Shown here piece by piece: positions 8,902 to 17,558 of a stretch of DNA of 64,000 nucleotides. Position 1 is the first letter of the stretch; the number at the start of each line of letters is the position of its first letter. The position numbers and the translations under genes are program-made. The DNA is from Novosphingobium chloroacetimidivorans (GTDB lineage Bacteria; Pseudomonadota; Alphaproteobacteria; Sphingomonadales; Sphingomonadaceae): positions 186,001 to 250,000 of the forward strand of contig NZ_JACHLR010000004.1 in assembly GCF_014204535.1 (NCBI RefSeq), read 5' to 3'. The notes under the pieces were generated by a model that was not told where the DNA came from, did no database searches, and saw only the letters and a list, made by a program, of their open reading frames with translations.

Positions 8902-9383
8902 CCGTCGGCGCCTTCGTCATTGGCGAACATCTGCGCCGCGCCACGACGGGCCGCGCGCTTGTCGAAGGGCTTGTTCGCCTCGGTGCTGATGGCCTTCACC
9001 ACTCGCGCGATGTCTTCGAGCACATCGGCCTCGGCAAAGCGCAGCACCCGCACGCCGACGTCGGTCAGCTTCTTGTCCTGCAGGGCGTCGACTTCGGGGT
9101 TGGCGCCTTCGGGCGAAAGCAGGACCGCGATCCAGCGCGAGGGGGCCGCGAAGTCGACGATCACCGAGCCGACGATCGACTGGCGCAGGAACTTGACTCC
9201 CCCCACGCGCGAGCCGCTGAGCTCCGTCCAGAGCGCTTCCTGCGCCGGTGTCGGTGCGCGGCGCGCCTCGCGGGCACGTTCCTTCAGCTTGTCGAGCCGG
9301 GCGCCGGTCAGGGCGAAGCTGCCGGCCGCGCGCTTGCTCGCGCCGGCGGTGCTGACGCCCAGGGTCTTGCGTTCGGCAGTCAC
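8898..9383 (-). CDS. DUF559 (Vsr/PD-(D/E)XK-like) protein with degenerate active site
   Basis: The C-terminal two thirds match the DUF559 fold, related to very-short-patch endonucleases: TPAQEALWTEL, GVKFLRQ, IVDFAAP and GVRVLRFAEADVLED lie in the expected order. In active members the strand after VDF carries an ExDG motif; here it reads AVLLSPEG, so the second acidic residue is missing and nuclease activity is doubtful. About 60 basic, helical residues precede the domain. A GTG at 9383 is the likely start, as the frame upstream enters a repeat; it gives 161 residues. It lies between sufB and the exported Cys protein. Confidence 0.75.
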   Translation of the reverse strand: MTAERKTLGVSTAGASKRAAGSFALTGARLDKLKERAREARRAPTPAQEALWTELSGSRVGGVKFLRQSIVGSVIVDFAAPSRWIAVLLSPEGANPEVDALQDKKLTDVGVRVLRFAEADVLEDIARVVKAISTEANKPFDKRAARRGAAQMFANDEGADG

Positions 9384-9412
9384 GAGGTAAGTCCTTGATA
9401 CTCTGAGCAGTT

Positions 9413-9578
9413 GCCCTCTCCCCGGGTCGGGGAGAGGATCGCGCAGCTTGTTCCGCCAGGAACTAGCGTAGCTTGGAGAGGGGCTTTCGGCGTCGAGAGG
9501 ACGCAAGCTCCTCTCCAACTCCGGCTAGCCGGCTCCGCCGGCAAGCCTGCGTATCCTCTCCCCGTTCGGGGAGAGGGC
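9413..9578. repeat. Composite three-hairpin intergenic repeat (type A, copy 1)
   Basis: The element starts with the palindrome CCTCTCCCCGGGTCGGGGAG, ends with CCTCTCCCCGTTCGGGGAGA, and has an inner arm pair TTGGAGAGGGGCT and GCTCCTCTCCAA around 9475-9520. It fills the gap between sufB and the DUF559 gene. Related elements of nearly the same length lie at 35205-35370 and 50637-50805. Confidence 0.8.
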
Positions 9579-9597
9579 GTAAGACTTGGAAGCACGT

Positions 9598-11105
<1,508 letters not shown>

Positions 11106-11109
<4 letters not shown>

Positions 11110-11549
11110 GCAGCGTACTCGGAAGGCAGGGGTTGGGGCGTCGGAAGCGCCTGCGTCAGCTGGGTGAGCGCCACGCCGGCCAGCGCGCCGCGCAGCGCCT
11201 CGTTCACGAGCGGCCAGTGCGGGCGCACGGTGCAAGCGCCTTCGAGCGTGCACTCGTGCTTGCCCTTTTCGACACAGGCAGTGAGTGCGATCGGCCCCTC
11301 GACCGCCTCCACGATGTCAGCAACCGTGATGGCCGCCGCCGGTCGCGCCAGCTTAAGCCCGCCACCGACTCCGCGGGAGGAGCGCAGCAGACCCGCATTG
11401 GCAAGGCAGCTCACCAGCTTCTGGACGGTGGGCGTGGGCAGCCCGGTTTCCTGCGCCAGCTGGACGGCGGACACTCGCGTGCCGCCGCAGTGGCGCGCGG
11501 CTGCCGCCATCACCACGACGGCATAATCTGCCATGCTGGACAATCGCAT
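11106..11549 (-). CDS. Rrf2-family transcriptional regulator of the SUF operon (IscR-like)
   Basis: The 147-residue protein has the Rrf2 winged-helix start [14 protein letters not shown], the recognition region [15 protein letters not shown] and the wing [13 protein letters not shown]. Three cysteines near the C-terminus, C92, C100 and C106 in a C-x7-C-x5-C arrangement, match the Fe-S ligands of IscR-type sensors. It is the first gene of the operon and overlaps sufB by four bases, so it most likely senses cluster supply and controls sufBCDST-sufA. An inverted repeat about 20 bases upstream (11568-11587) is a possible operator. Confidence 0.93.
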
Positions 11550-11567
11550 GCGAGGGCTACCCGGTTG

Positions 11568-11587
11568 CGCTCCGCTAAATCGGAGCG
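11568..11587 (-). promoter_or_regulatory. Inverted repeat upstream of the SUF regulator; possible operator
   Basis: A perfect seven-base palindrome with a six-base centre (CGCTCCG-ATTTAG-CGGAGCG on the minus strand) sits about 20 bases before the start codon of the Rrf2 gene, the only gene on that side. The position fits an autoregulatory operator or a 5'-UTR hairpin. The sequence does not match a consensus I can name with confidence. Confidence 0.35.
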
Positions 11588-11683
11588 ATCTTCTCCGGTT
11601 TCACGTAGTGCAAGGATGCGCAGCTTTCAATGGCCCTCGAAGCGTGAAGCGTCTCCGGAGGCGAAGCTTTTCTGCAGGCGCAC

Positions 11684-11719
11684 AAAAAAGCGGTTTCCCG
11701 CGCGAGGCGGGAAACCGCT
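11684..11719 (-). terminator. Rho-independent terminator without an assigned gene
   Basis: On the minus strand a perfect 13-bp stem (AGCGGTTTCCCGC paired with GCGGGAAACCGCT, five-base loop) is followed by six T residues. On the plus strand no T-run follows, so it works only for minus-strand transcripts. The nearest minus-strand gene is the SUF regulator, which starts downstream of it. The transcript that it ends must therefore begin within or opposite the start of pyrD. Confidence 0.75.
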
Positions 11720-11786
11720 AAGTGTAAAAGAACTCGAACGCCAGGCGCTACGAGCCCTTCGGGTCGCGGGCCCTCTCTATGCGGCG

Positions 11787-11810
11787 GTTTTTACGTTTGA
11801 TTGTAAAAAC
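11787..11810. promoter_or_regulatory. AT-rich palindrome upstream of pyrD
   Basis: GTTTTTAC and GTAAAAAC form a perfect eight-base inverted repeat with an eight-base centre, about 130 bases before the pyrD start. The symmetry and AT content fit a binding site for a dimeric regulator or a cruciform-prone promoter element. I cannot name the regulator. Confidence 0.35.
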
Positions 11811-11937
11811 GCGACATTTGGACACGAAATGGGGACATGCGGTCCTTTTTGGATCAATCCATTGAATATATGGGTGTAACAGTGTTGCCCAAGCCACACC
11901 ATTGAGCCGGGACGCGCTTTGCGGGTAAGCGCCGGAC

Positions 11938-12975
11938 ATGGCCTATTCCACTCTCCGTCCGCTCTTGTTCAGGCTCGATGCCGAACGTGCCCATGGCCTT
12001 GCGCTGCGTGCGCTCTCCGCCATGCCGCAGCGCGCCATAAGCTCGAAGGGCGGCCCGCTGGCGACCAGTGTGGCCGGCGTGCACTTCTCCAATCCGGTGG
12101 GAATGGCCGCGGGCTTCGACAAGGATGCCGTCGCTGCCAAGGGGCTGCTGCGGCTCGGCTTCGGCTCGGTCGAAGTCGGCACGCTCACGCCGCGGGCGCA
12201 GCCCGGCAATCCGCGACCGCGCCTCTTCCGTCTGGTCGAGGATCGCGCCGTCATCAACCGCATGGGGTTCAACAACGGGGGAGTCGACGCCGCGGCAAAT
12301 CGTCTGGCCCGCCGCGATCGTTCGGCGGGCGTGGTCGGCATCAACATCGGCGCGAACAAGGATTCGGTCGACCGCATCGCGGATTACCGTGACGCGTTCC
12401 GCCGGGTCGCGCCGCTTGCCGACTACGTGACGATCAACATTTCCTCCCCGAATACGCCGGGACTGCGCGCGCTGCAGGACAAGGGCGCGCTCGAGGGGCT
12501 GCTGGATGCCGTCCTCGCCGAGCGGTCGGCGCCCGGTTGCCAGGTGCCGATCTTCCTCAAGGTGGCGCCCGACCTCGAGATGGCCGACATCGACGACATC
12601 GCCGGCGTGGCGCTGGATCGGCGGCTCGACGCGCTGATCGTCTCGAACACGACAGTGGCGAGGCCCCCGCTGCGGTCGGTGCATGCGGGAGAGGCGGGCG
12701 GCCTTTCGGGCGCTCCCCTCAAGGGCCCGGCGTTGCAGCGGCTGCGCGACTTCCGCAAGGCGACGGGCGGCGGCATTCCGCTGATCGGCGTGGGCGGCAT
12801 CGCCACAGCCGAGGATGCCTGGCAGCGCATCCTGGCAGGGGCCAGCCTGGTCCAGCTCTACTCCGCCATGGTCTATGAGGGGCCGGGCATTGCGCGCCAT
12901 ATCTGTAAGGGATTGGAGCGGCTCATGCGGCGCGACGGCTTCGGCTCCATTGCCGAAGCCGTGGGATGCGAATAG
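11938..12975 (+). CDS. pyrD: Dihydroorotate dehydrogenase (quinone), class 2
   Basis: PyrD oxidises dihydroorotate to orotate in pyrimidine synthesis, passing electrons through FMN to membrane quinone. The 345-residue length and the N-terminal helical region (FRLDAERAHGLALRAL) are those of the membrane-associated class 2 enzymes. Visible motifs include GFDKDAVAAKGL, NRMGFNNGG, the ISSPNTPGLR loop, and the phosphate-binding LIGVGGIATAEDA near the C-terminus. The stop overlaps the start of the downstream gamma-glutamyltransferase gene by ten bases. Confidence 0.96.
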   Translation: MAYSTLRPLLFRLDAERAHGLALRALSAMPQRAISSKGGPLATSVAGVHFSNPVGMAAGFDKDAVAAKGLLRLGFGSVEVGTLTPRAQPGNPRPRLFRLVEDRAVINRMGFNNGGVDAAANRLARRDRSAGVVGINIGANKDSVDRIADYRDAFRRVAPLADYVTINISSPNTPGLRALQDKGALEGLLDAVLAERSAPGCQVPIFLKVAPDLEMADIDDIAGVALDRRLDALIVSNTTVARPPLRSVHAGEAGGLSGAPLKGPALQRLRDFRKATGGGIPLIGVGGIATAEDAWQRILAGASLVQLYSAMVYEGPGIARHICKGLERLMRRDGFGSIAEAVGCE

Positions 12976-14768
12976 CGTCGCCGGCGATGTCTCTCGCACC
13001 CGTATCCAAGCGCTGGCTGGTCCTGGCCGCCGCCCTCCTGCTCCCCGCCTGCACCACCACCGGTACGCCACCCGGCGCGGCCGTCGCGCGTTCGCCGCAA
13101 GCAGGTGAGGGTATTGTCAGCGCCGCAGACCCGCGCGCGGCTGCGGCCGGTGTCGAGATCCTGCGCAAGGGCGGCAGCGCCACCGATGCCGCGATCGCGA
13201 CGATGCTGGTGCTCAACGTGGTCGAGCCGCAGAATTCGGGCATCGGTGGCGGGCTGTTCTTCGTGCGGACCGACAGGTCGGGCGCACTTACCACCGTGGA
13301 TGGGCGCGAAACCGCGCCGGCGGCCGCGACGCCCGAGTGGTTCCTCGCGCCCGACGGCAAACCACTGCCCTCGCGCGAGTTGCAGACGGGGGCACGCAGT
13401 GCCGGCGTGCCCGGTGCCCTGGCGGCTATGGCGAGCGCGCACAAGCGCTTCGGCAAGCTGCCCTGGGCCGACCTGTTCGCGCCCGCCATCCGCCTCGCCA
13501 ACGACGGGTTCACCGTCTCTGCGCGGATGCACAACGGGCTCAAGCTCTACGGCCGGCATGTGACCGGCTGGGCTAGGCAGACCTACTTCCCCGATGGCGC
13601 GCAACCGGTCGCGACAGGCAGCACGATCCGCGTGCCACTGTTCGCGCAGACCCTGCAACGCATTGCCCGCGAAGGCGCGGCGCCGTTCTATCGCGGCGGT
13701 TCGGCGGCCCGGATCGCGGGCGCCCTGTCCGGAGCCGAGCAGCGACCCTCGCCGATGACGGCGCAGGATATCGGCAGCTACCGCGCCAGGGATCGCCAAC
13801 CGATCTGCGCCACGTATCGCGTCTACAGGATCTGCGGCATGGGGCCGCCCTCGTCGGGAGGGATCACCGTGCTGATGATCCTCAAGCAGCTCGAGCGCTT
13901 CGACATGGCCGGGCTCGGCCGCAACTCGCCGGTCGCCTGGCATCTGCTCGCCGAGTCGGAGCGTCTCGCTTATGCCGATCGCGACATGTACCTGGGCGAT
14001 CCCGACTTCGTGCAGGTCCCGGTGCCCGGCCTGCTCGATCCGGCATACCTGGCGAGCCGGTCCGCACTGATCGGCGAAGGGCAGAGCCTGGCGTCGATCG
14101 AGCCCGGCAAGCCCAAGGGCGCGCCCGAGCGCAAGCGGGTGGCCTTCAAGGACGATCCGGGCACCACCCACCTCAGCGCCGCGGACGCCGCGGGCGAGGT
14201 CGTGACCGTGACGACGACGATAAACGGCTACTTCGGCTCCGGCATCGCCGTCGACGGCTACATGCTCAACAACGAGCTGCCGGACTTCGACGCCACGCCG
14301 GCCAAGGACGGCTATCTCGTCGCCAACCGGGTCGAGGGCGGCAAGCGGCCGCGCAGCTCCATGGCGCCGACGATCGTCTACGGACCGGACGGCAAGGTGC
14401 GCCTGGCGATCGGCGCCGCGGGTGGCTCGACGATCATCTGCCAGATCGCCAAGGCGCTGATCGGCGTGCTCGACTGGAACATGAGCGCGCAGGATGCGAT
14501 CGCCATGGGCCTGGTCTTCGCACCCGGCAGCAAGGGCGGCGTGATCGAGGAGGGAACCGAGCTCGTCGCCATGCTGCCGCAGCTCCAGGCGCTGGGCGAG
14601 ACGCTCAAGGTCGCTCCGCTCGGCCTCAAGGCCAATGCCATCGAATACGTCGACGGCCGCTGGGTCGGCGCCGCCGATCCGCGCAGCGAAGGCGTGGCGA
14701 TGGACACGGGCGGCCACGTCACGGTAATCAAGCGGCGCGTCAACGAACTGAACGGCGCCCACGAATAA
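12966..14768 (+). CDS. ggt: Gamma-glutamyltransferase, predicted lipoprotein
   Basis: The enzyme cleaves gamma-glutamyl bonds such as that of glutathione in the periplasm and self-cleaves into two subunits. The N-terminus is a lipoprotein signal (LVLAAALLLPAC, lipobox cysteine near residue 29), so the mature enzyme should be membrane-anchored. Core motifs are GGSATDAAIATMLVLNVVEPQ, GGGLFF, and the autoprocessing threonine T400 in GTTHLSAAD followed by the small subunit with TTTINGYFGSG and RPRSSMAPTIV. At 600 residues the length is normal. The start overlaps pyrD by ten bases; an ATG at 12987 is an alternative that keeps the signal. Confidence 0.94.
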   Translation: MRIASPAMSLAPVSKRWLVLAAALLLPACTTTGTPPGAAVARSPQAGEGIVSAADPRAAAAGVEILRKGGSATDAAIATMLVLNVVEPQNSGIGGGLFFVRTDRSGALTTVDGRETAPAAATPEWFLAPDGKPLPSRELQTGARSAGVPGALAAMASAHKRFGKLPWADLFAPAIRLANDGFTVSARMHNGLKLYGRHVTGWARQTYFPDGAQPVATGSTIRVPLFAQTLQRIAREGAAPFYRGGSAARIAGALSGAEQRPSPMTAQDIGSYRARDRQPICATYRVYRICGMGPPSSGGITVLMILKQLERFDMAGLGRNSPVAWHLLAESERLAYADRDMYLGDPDFVQVPVPGLLDPAYLASRSALIGEGQSLASIEPGKPKGAPERKRVAFKDDPGTTHLSAADAAGEVVTVTTTINGYFGSGIAVDGYMLNNELPDFDATPAKDGYLVANRVEGGKRPRSSMAPTIVYGPDGKVRLAIGAAGGSTIICQIAKALIGVLDWNMSAQDAIAMGLVFAPGSKGGVIEEGTELVAMLPQLQALGETLKVAPLGLKANAIEYVDGRWVGAADPRSEGVAMDTGGHVTVIKRRVNELNGAHE

Positions 14769-14786
14769 GACTGAGAGGAGTGCCAG

Positions 14787-16592
14787 ATGCCCGCCGGCAT
14801 GCAGCTGAGCGACTTTCCCGAGGCGCCCAACCTCGTCGCCCTTTTCCTGCGCCGGGCCGATGCGCTCGGCACCAAGCCGTTCCTGCGCACCAAGCAGGAC
14901 GGGCAATGGGCGGCGATCAGCTGGGAGGAAACGGCGCGGCGGGTCTGCCTGGTCGCCGAGCATCTGCTCGCGCTGGGGCTCAAGCCGGGCGACCGGGTGG
15001 CGATCGTGTCGGAAAACCGGCCGGAGTGGTGCATCGCCGACCTGGGCATAATGGCGGCGGGCTGCGTCACCGTGCCGGCCTACACCACCAACACCACGCG
15101 CGATCACCTGCACGTGCTGCAGAACTCCGGCGCGCGGGCGGTGATCGTATCCAGCACCAAGCTGGCTGAGCCGCTGCTACCCGCCGTGATCAAGAGCGAC
15201 TGCTGCGATCATGTGATCGGGCTGGAGCCGCTGCGTGCCGGGCAGGGCCGCTTCGCCGTCCATGACTGGTCGGCGCTGGTCCAGGGCGATGCCGCGGCGG
15301 CCCGGACGGCAGTAGAGGCGCGCATTGCCGCCATCCGCCGCGAAGACCTTGCCTGCATCATCTACACCAGCGGAACCGGCGGAGCGCCGCGCGGTGTGCG
15401 CCAGCATCACGGCATGATCCTCACCAACTTGTGCGGCGTCGCCCAGGTGATCCAGGAGGACTTCGGCTGGAGCGAGGACGAGGCGATGCTCTCGTTCCTG
15501 CCGCTCAGCCATGCCTACGAGCACACTGCCGGCCAGTTCGTGCCGATTGGGCTGGGCGGCCAGATCTTCTATGCCGAGAGCCTGGAGAAGCTGGCCGCCA
15601 ACATCGAGGAGACCCGGCCGACGCTGATGGTGGTCGTCCCGCGCCTGTTCGAGGTGCTGCGCATGCGCATCATCAAGCAGGCGGAAAAGCAAGGCGGCGC
15701 CGCGGCCTGGCTGATGGGCAAGGCAGTGGGCATTGCGAGCCGTAGTGCCGGCAGCAAGGCTTCGCTGGGCGATCGTGCGATGGACCTGCTGCTGGCGCCG
15801 ACGCTGCGGCCCAAGATCCGCGCCAAGTTCGGGGGGCGGCTAAAGGCGCTGGTCTCGGGCGGGGCGCCGCTCAACCCCGAGATCGGCAAGTTCTTCGAGA
15901 CCATCGGCGTCATGCTGCTGCAAGGCTATGGCCAGACCGAATCGGGTCCAGTGATCAGCTGCAATCGTCCGGCTGCCGGGATCGCCATGGACACCGTCGG
16001 CCCACCGCTCCCCGGCGTCCAGGTGCGGATCGCCGAGGATGGCGAGATCCTGGTGGGCGGCGAACTCGTCATGCACGGCTATTGGGATAACCCCGGCGCG
16101 AGCGAAGCGGTGCTGCACGACGGCTGGCTTCACACCGGCGACATCGGCGAGTTCGACGCCAAGGGCCGCATCCGCATCACCGATCGCAAGAAGGACATGA
16201 TCGTCAACGACAAGGGCGACAACGTCTCGCCCCAGAAGGTCGAATCGATGCTGACGCTCCAGCCCGAGATTGCGCAGGCGATGGTCATCGGCGATCGTCG
16301 GCCCTACGTGGTCGGCCTGATCGTGCCCGATCGCGAATGGGCCGAAAGCTGGGCAACGGCCAACGGCGTCGACCCGGGCAAGGTGCAGGACGATCCGGCC
16401 TTCACCGCGCACGTGCGCGCCGCGATCGACCGGGTGAACGCGGACTTGTCCGTGATCGAGAAGGTGCGCCGCTTCGCCTTCGCCGACGAGCCTTTCGCGA
16501 TCGAGAACGAGGAAATGACGCCGAGCCTCAAGATCCGCCGGCACAAGATCAAGGCGCGCTACGGCGAGCGGTTGGACGCGCTGTACGGCTGA
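14787..16592 (+). CDS. Long-chain fatty acid--CoA ligase (AMP-forming)
   Basis: This is an ANL-family ligase that activates a carboxylic acid as the acyl-AMP and then the CoA thioester. Motifs in order: IIYTSGTGGAPRGV near residue 190 (P-loop), SHAYEHTAGQF, LQGYGQTESGPVIS near 375, HTGDIGEFDAKGRIRITDRKKDM near 448 and the C-terminal NDKGDNVSPQKVE. The SLSHAYEHT pattern and 601-residue length are those of the long-chain (FadD15/ACSL-like) branch. It lies 18 bases after the ggt stop with a GAGGAG ribosome-binding site. Confidence 0.93.
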   Translation: MPAGMQLSDFPEAPNLVALFLRRADALGTKPFLRTKQDGQWAAISWEETARRVCLVAEHLLALGLKPGDRVAIVSENRPEWCIADLGIMAAGCVTVPAYTTNTTRDHLHVLQNSGARAVIVSSTKLAEPLLPAVIKSDCCDHVIGLEPLRAGQGRFAVHDWSALVQGDAAAARTAVEARIAAIRREDLACIIYTSGTGGAPRGVRQHHGMILTNLCGVAQVIQEDFGWSEDEAMLSFLPLSHAYEHTAGQFVPIGLGGQIFYAESLEKLAANIEETRPTLMVVVPRLFEVLRMRIIKQAEKQGGAAAWLMGKAVGIASRSAGSKASLGDRAMDLLLAPTLRPKIRAKFGGRLKALVSGGAPLNPEIGKFFETIGVMLLQGYGQTESGPVISCNRPAAGIAMDTVGPPLPGVQVRIAEDGEILVGGELVMHGYWDNPGASEAVLHDGWLHTGDIGEFDAKGRIRITDRKKDMIVNDKGDNVSPQKVESMLTLQPEIAQAMVIGDRRPYVVGLIVPDREWAESWATANGVDPGKVQDDPAFTAHVRAAIDRVNADLSVIEKVRRFAFADEPFAIENEEMTPSLKIRRHKIKARYGERLDALYG

Positions 16593-16631
16593 GCCAGGCT
16601 GGCCTCCAGTCTGGCCTGCCCTCAATCGGCT

Positions 16632-17159
16632 TCAGGCCGCTTCCTTCTCCACCCACTCGGGATAGAAGCTCGGCTCGCGATCCGACCAACCCGGTGCCGT
16701 CGCCGCCGCCTCGCTGATCGAGTGCAGCAGCAGCTTGCGCCGTTCGGGCCGGATCTGCGGCAGCGCGGCGGCGCCGCAAAAGGCACCGGGCAACCACGGT
16801 CGCGACCAGGCGCCCAGCAGCCGCTCGTACAGGAAACGGTAGGCGCAGAAGCTGGCGAGCCGCCCTTGCGCCAGGTCGAAGGTGGTGACCCGCACCAGCT
16901 TGGCGAAGAATTCGCCCAGGCCGTCCAGCCCGTCTTCCTCGTGCAGCATAGACCGCATCGGCCGCAGGTCCTGGTAGGCGATGTACTGGCGGCGGATGGA
17001 CGTGGCCTCGTCATCGCTGCGGGCCCAGAGCTTGAAGGCGTCGCGGCGGCCAAGGCCGACGTCGAGGCTGCGCTTGATGTAGCGCTGCTCGCACGGGGTG
17101 AACTCCGCGAATTCGCGCAATTCGCTGATGGTCAAGCTCGCGGTTCCGGTACGGCTCAT
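16632..17159 (-). CDS. Hypothetical protein, 175 residues
   Basis: I do not recognise a domain. From the ATG at 17159 (MSRTGTASLTISEL) the product is soluble and helical, with a basic middle (RRDAFKLWARSDDEATSIRRQYIAYQ cannot be tied to a known fold) and a C-terminal part rich in Trp, Pro and Arg. There is no signal peptide or membrane segment. The open frame continues to 17225, but the ATG at 17159 is the first with a plausible start. It converges with the acyl-CoA ligase and diverges from the 59-residue membrane protein; a TTAACCA motif lies in the shared upstream region. Confidence 0.6.
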   Translation of the reverse strand: MSRTGTASLTISELREFAEFTPCEQRYIKRSLDVGLGRRDAFKLWARSDDEATSIRRQYIAYQDLRPMRSMLHEEDGLDGLGEFFAKLVRVTTFDLAQGRLASFCAYRFLYERLLGAWSRPWLPGAFCGAAALPQIRPERRKLLLHSISEAAATAPGWSDREPSFYPEWVEKEAA

Positions 17160-17253
17160 GGCATTGGCCCCCTGTTCTCGGGCGTTGCTGGCGAAGCGGA
17201 CCTGCCTGTCCTCTGCCGCCGCCAACAGATCACCACATCGGCCTTTCTAAGGC

Positions 17254-17261
17254 GTTAACCA
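17254..17261. promoter_or_regulatory. TTAACCA motif, possible CtrA half-site
   Basis: GTTAACCA lies in the divergent region between the 175-residue gene and the small membrane protein. It matches the TTAACC(A/T) half-site bound by CtrA in alphaproteobacteria. Only a half-site is seen, so the assignment is tentative. Confidence 0.3.
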
Positions 17262-17350
17262 CACACCCGTGGTCTATCGGGCAGCGGAACGCTTCTGTCC
17301 GCGCGGGCGTTCTTCTCTCTGACCCGCTACCGCGGAAGTGGAGAGAGAAC

Positions 17351-17530
17351 ATGGAACTACTCTGGGCATTCGTGGTGATCGGCGGTCCGATCATCCTGGG
17401 TCTTGCGATCCTCTACGCCACCATCCAGTATCGCAAGCGCGGCCGGGACCTCGACCAGGTTTCGCAGGACAGCGCGCGCCGCGTTCGCGAGGACATTCGC
17501 CGCGAGGAAGAGCGCCAGGTCCTCAGGTAA
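17351..17530 (+). CDS. Small membrane protein, 59 residues
   Basis: An open frame of 59 codons begins with ATG at 17351, preceded by GGAGAGAG as a strong ribosome-binding site. The product starts with one clear transmembrane helix (about residues 3-24, FVVIGGPIILGLAILYA) and continues into a charged, Arg/Glu/Asp-rich tail (residues 28-59) likely to form an amphipathic or coiled helix in the cytoplasm. I do not recognise a family. The good ribosome-binding site, the membrane/charged layout and a hairpin directly after the stop support it as a real gene. Confidence 0.75.
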   Translation: MELLWAFVVIGGPIILGLAILYATIQYRKRGRDLDQVSQDSARRVREDIRREEERQVLR

Positions 17531-17536
17531 GGTTTC

Positions 17537-17558
17537 GATCCCCCCTTGCGGGGGGATC
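17537..17558. terminator. Hairpin between convergent genes
   Basis: GATCCCCCC-TTGC-GGGGGGATC is a perfect nine-base stem between the small membrane protein and the thiSG stop. There is no long T-run on either side, so it may act as a weak terminator in both directions or protect 3' ends. Confidence 0.45.

Larger units (their letters stand above)
11550..11937. other. 388-base gap between the SUF regulator and pyrD
   Basis: No gene is firmly visible here. The left part should hold the suf promoter (minus strand) and the right part the pyrD promoter (plus strand). Between them are a minus-strand terminator (11684-11719) with no assigned gene, an AT-rich palindrome (11787-11810) and a short minus-strand open frame (11748-11939, at most 63 residues, ending VFTIKRKNRRIERARDPKGS). 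The 11780-11890 stretch is clearly richer in A and T than its surroundings. Confidence 0.6.

Noticed and set aside
12873..15113. A 746-residue minus-strand open frame opposite ggt
   Set aside because: It covers three real plus-strand genes in an antisense phase and has no recognisable motif.
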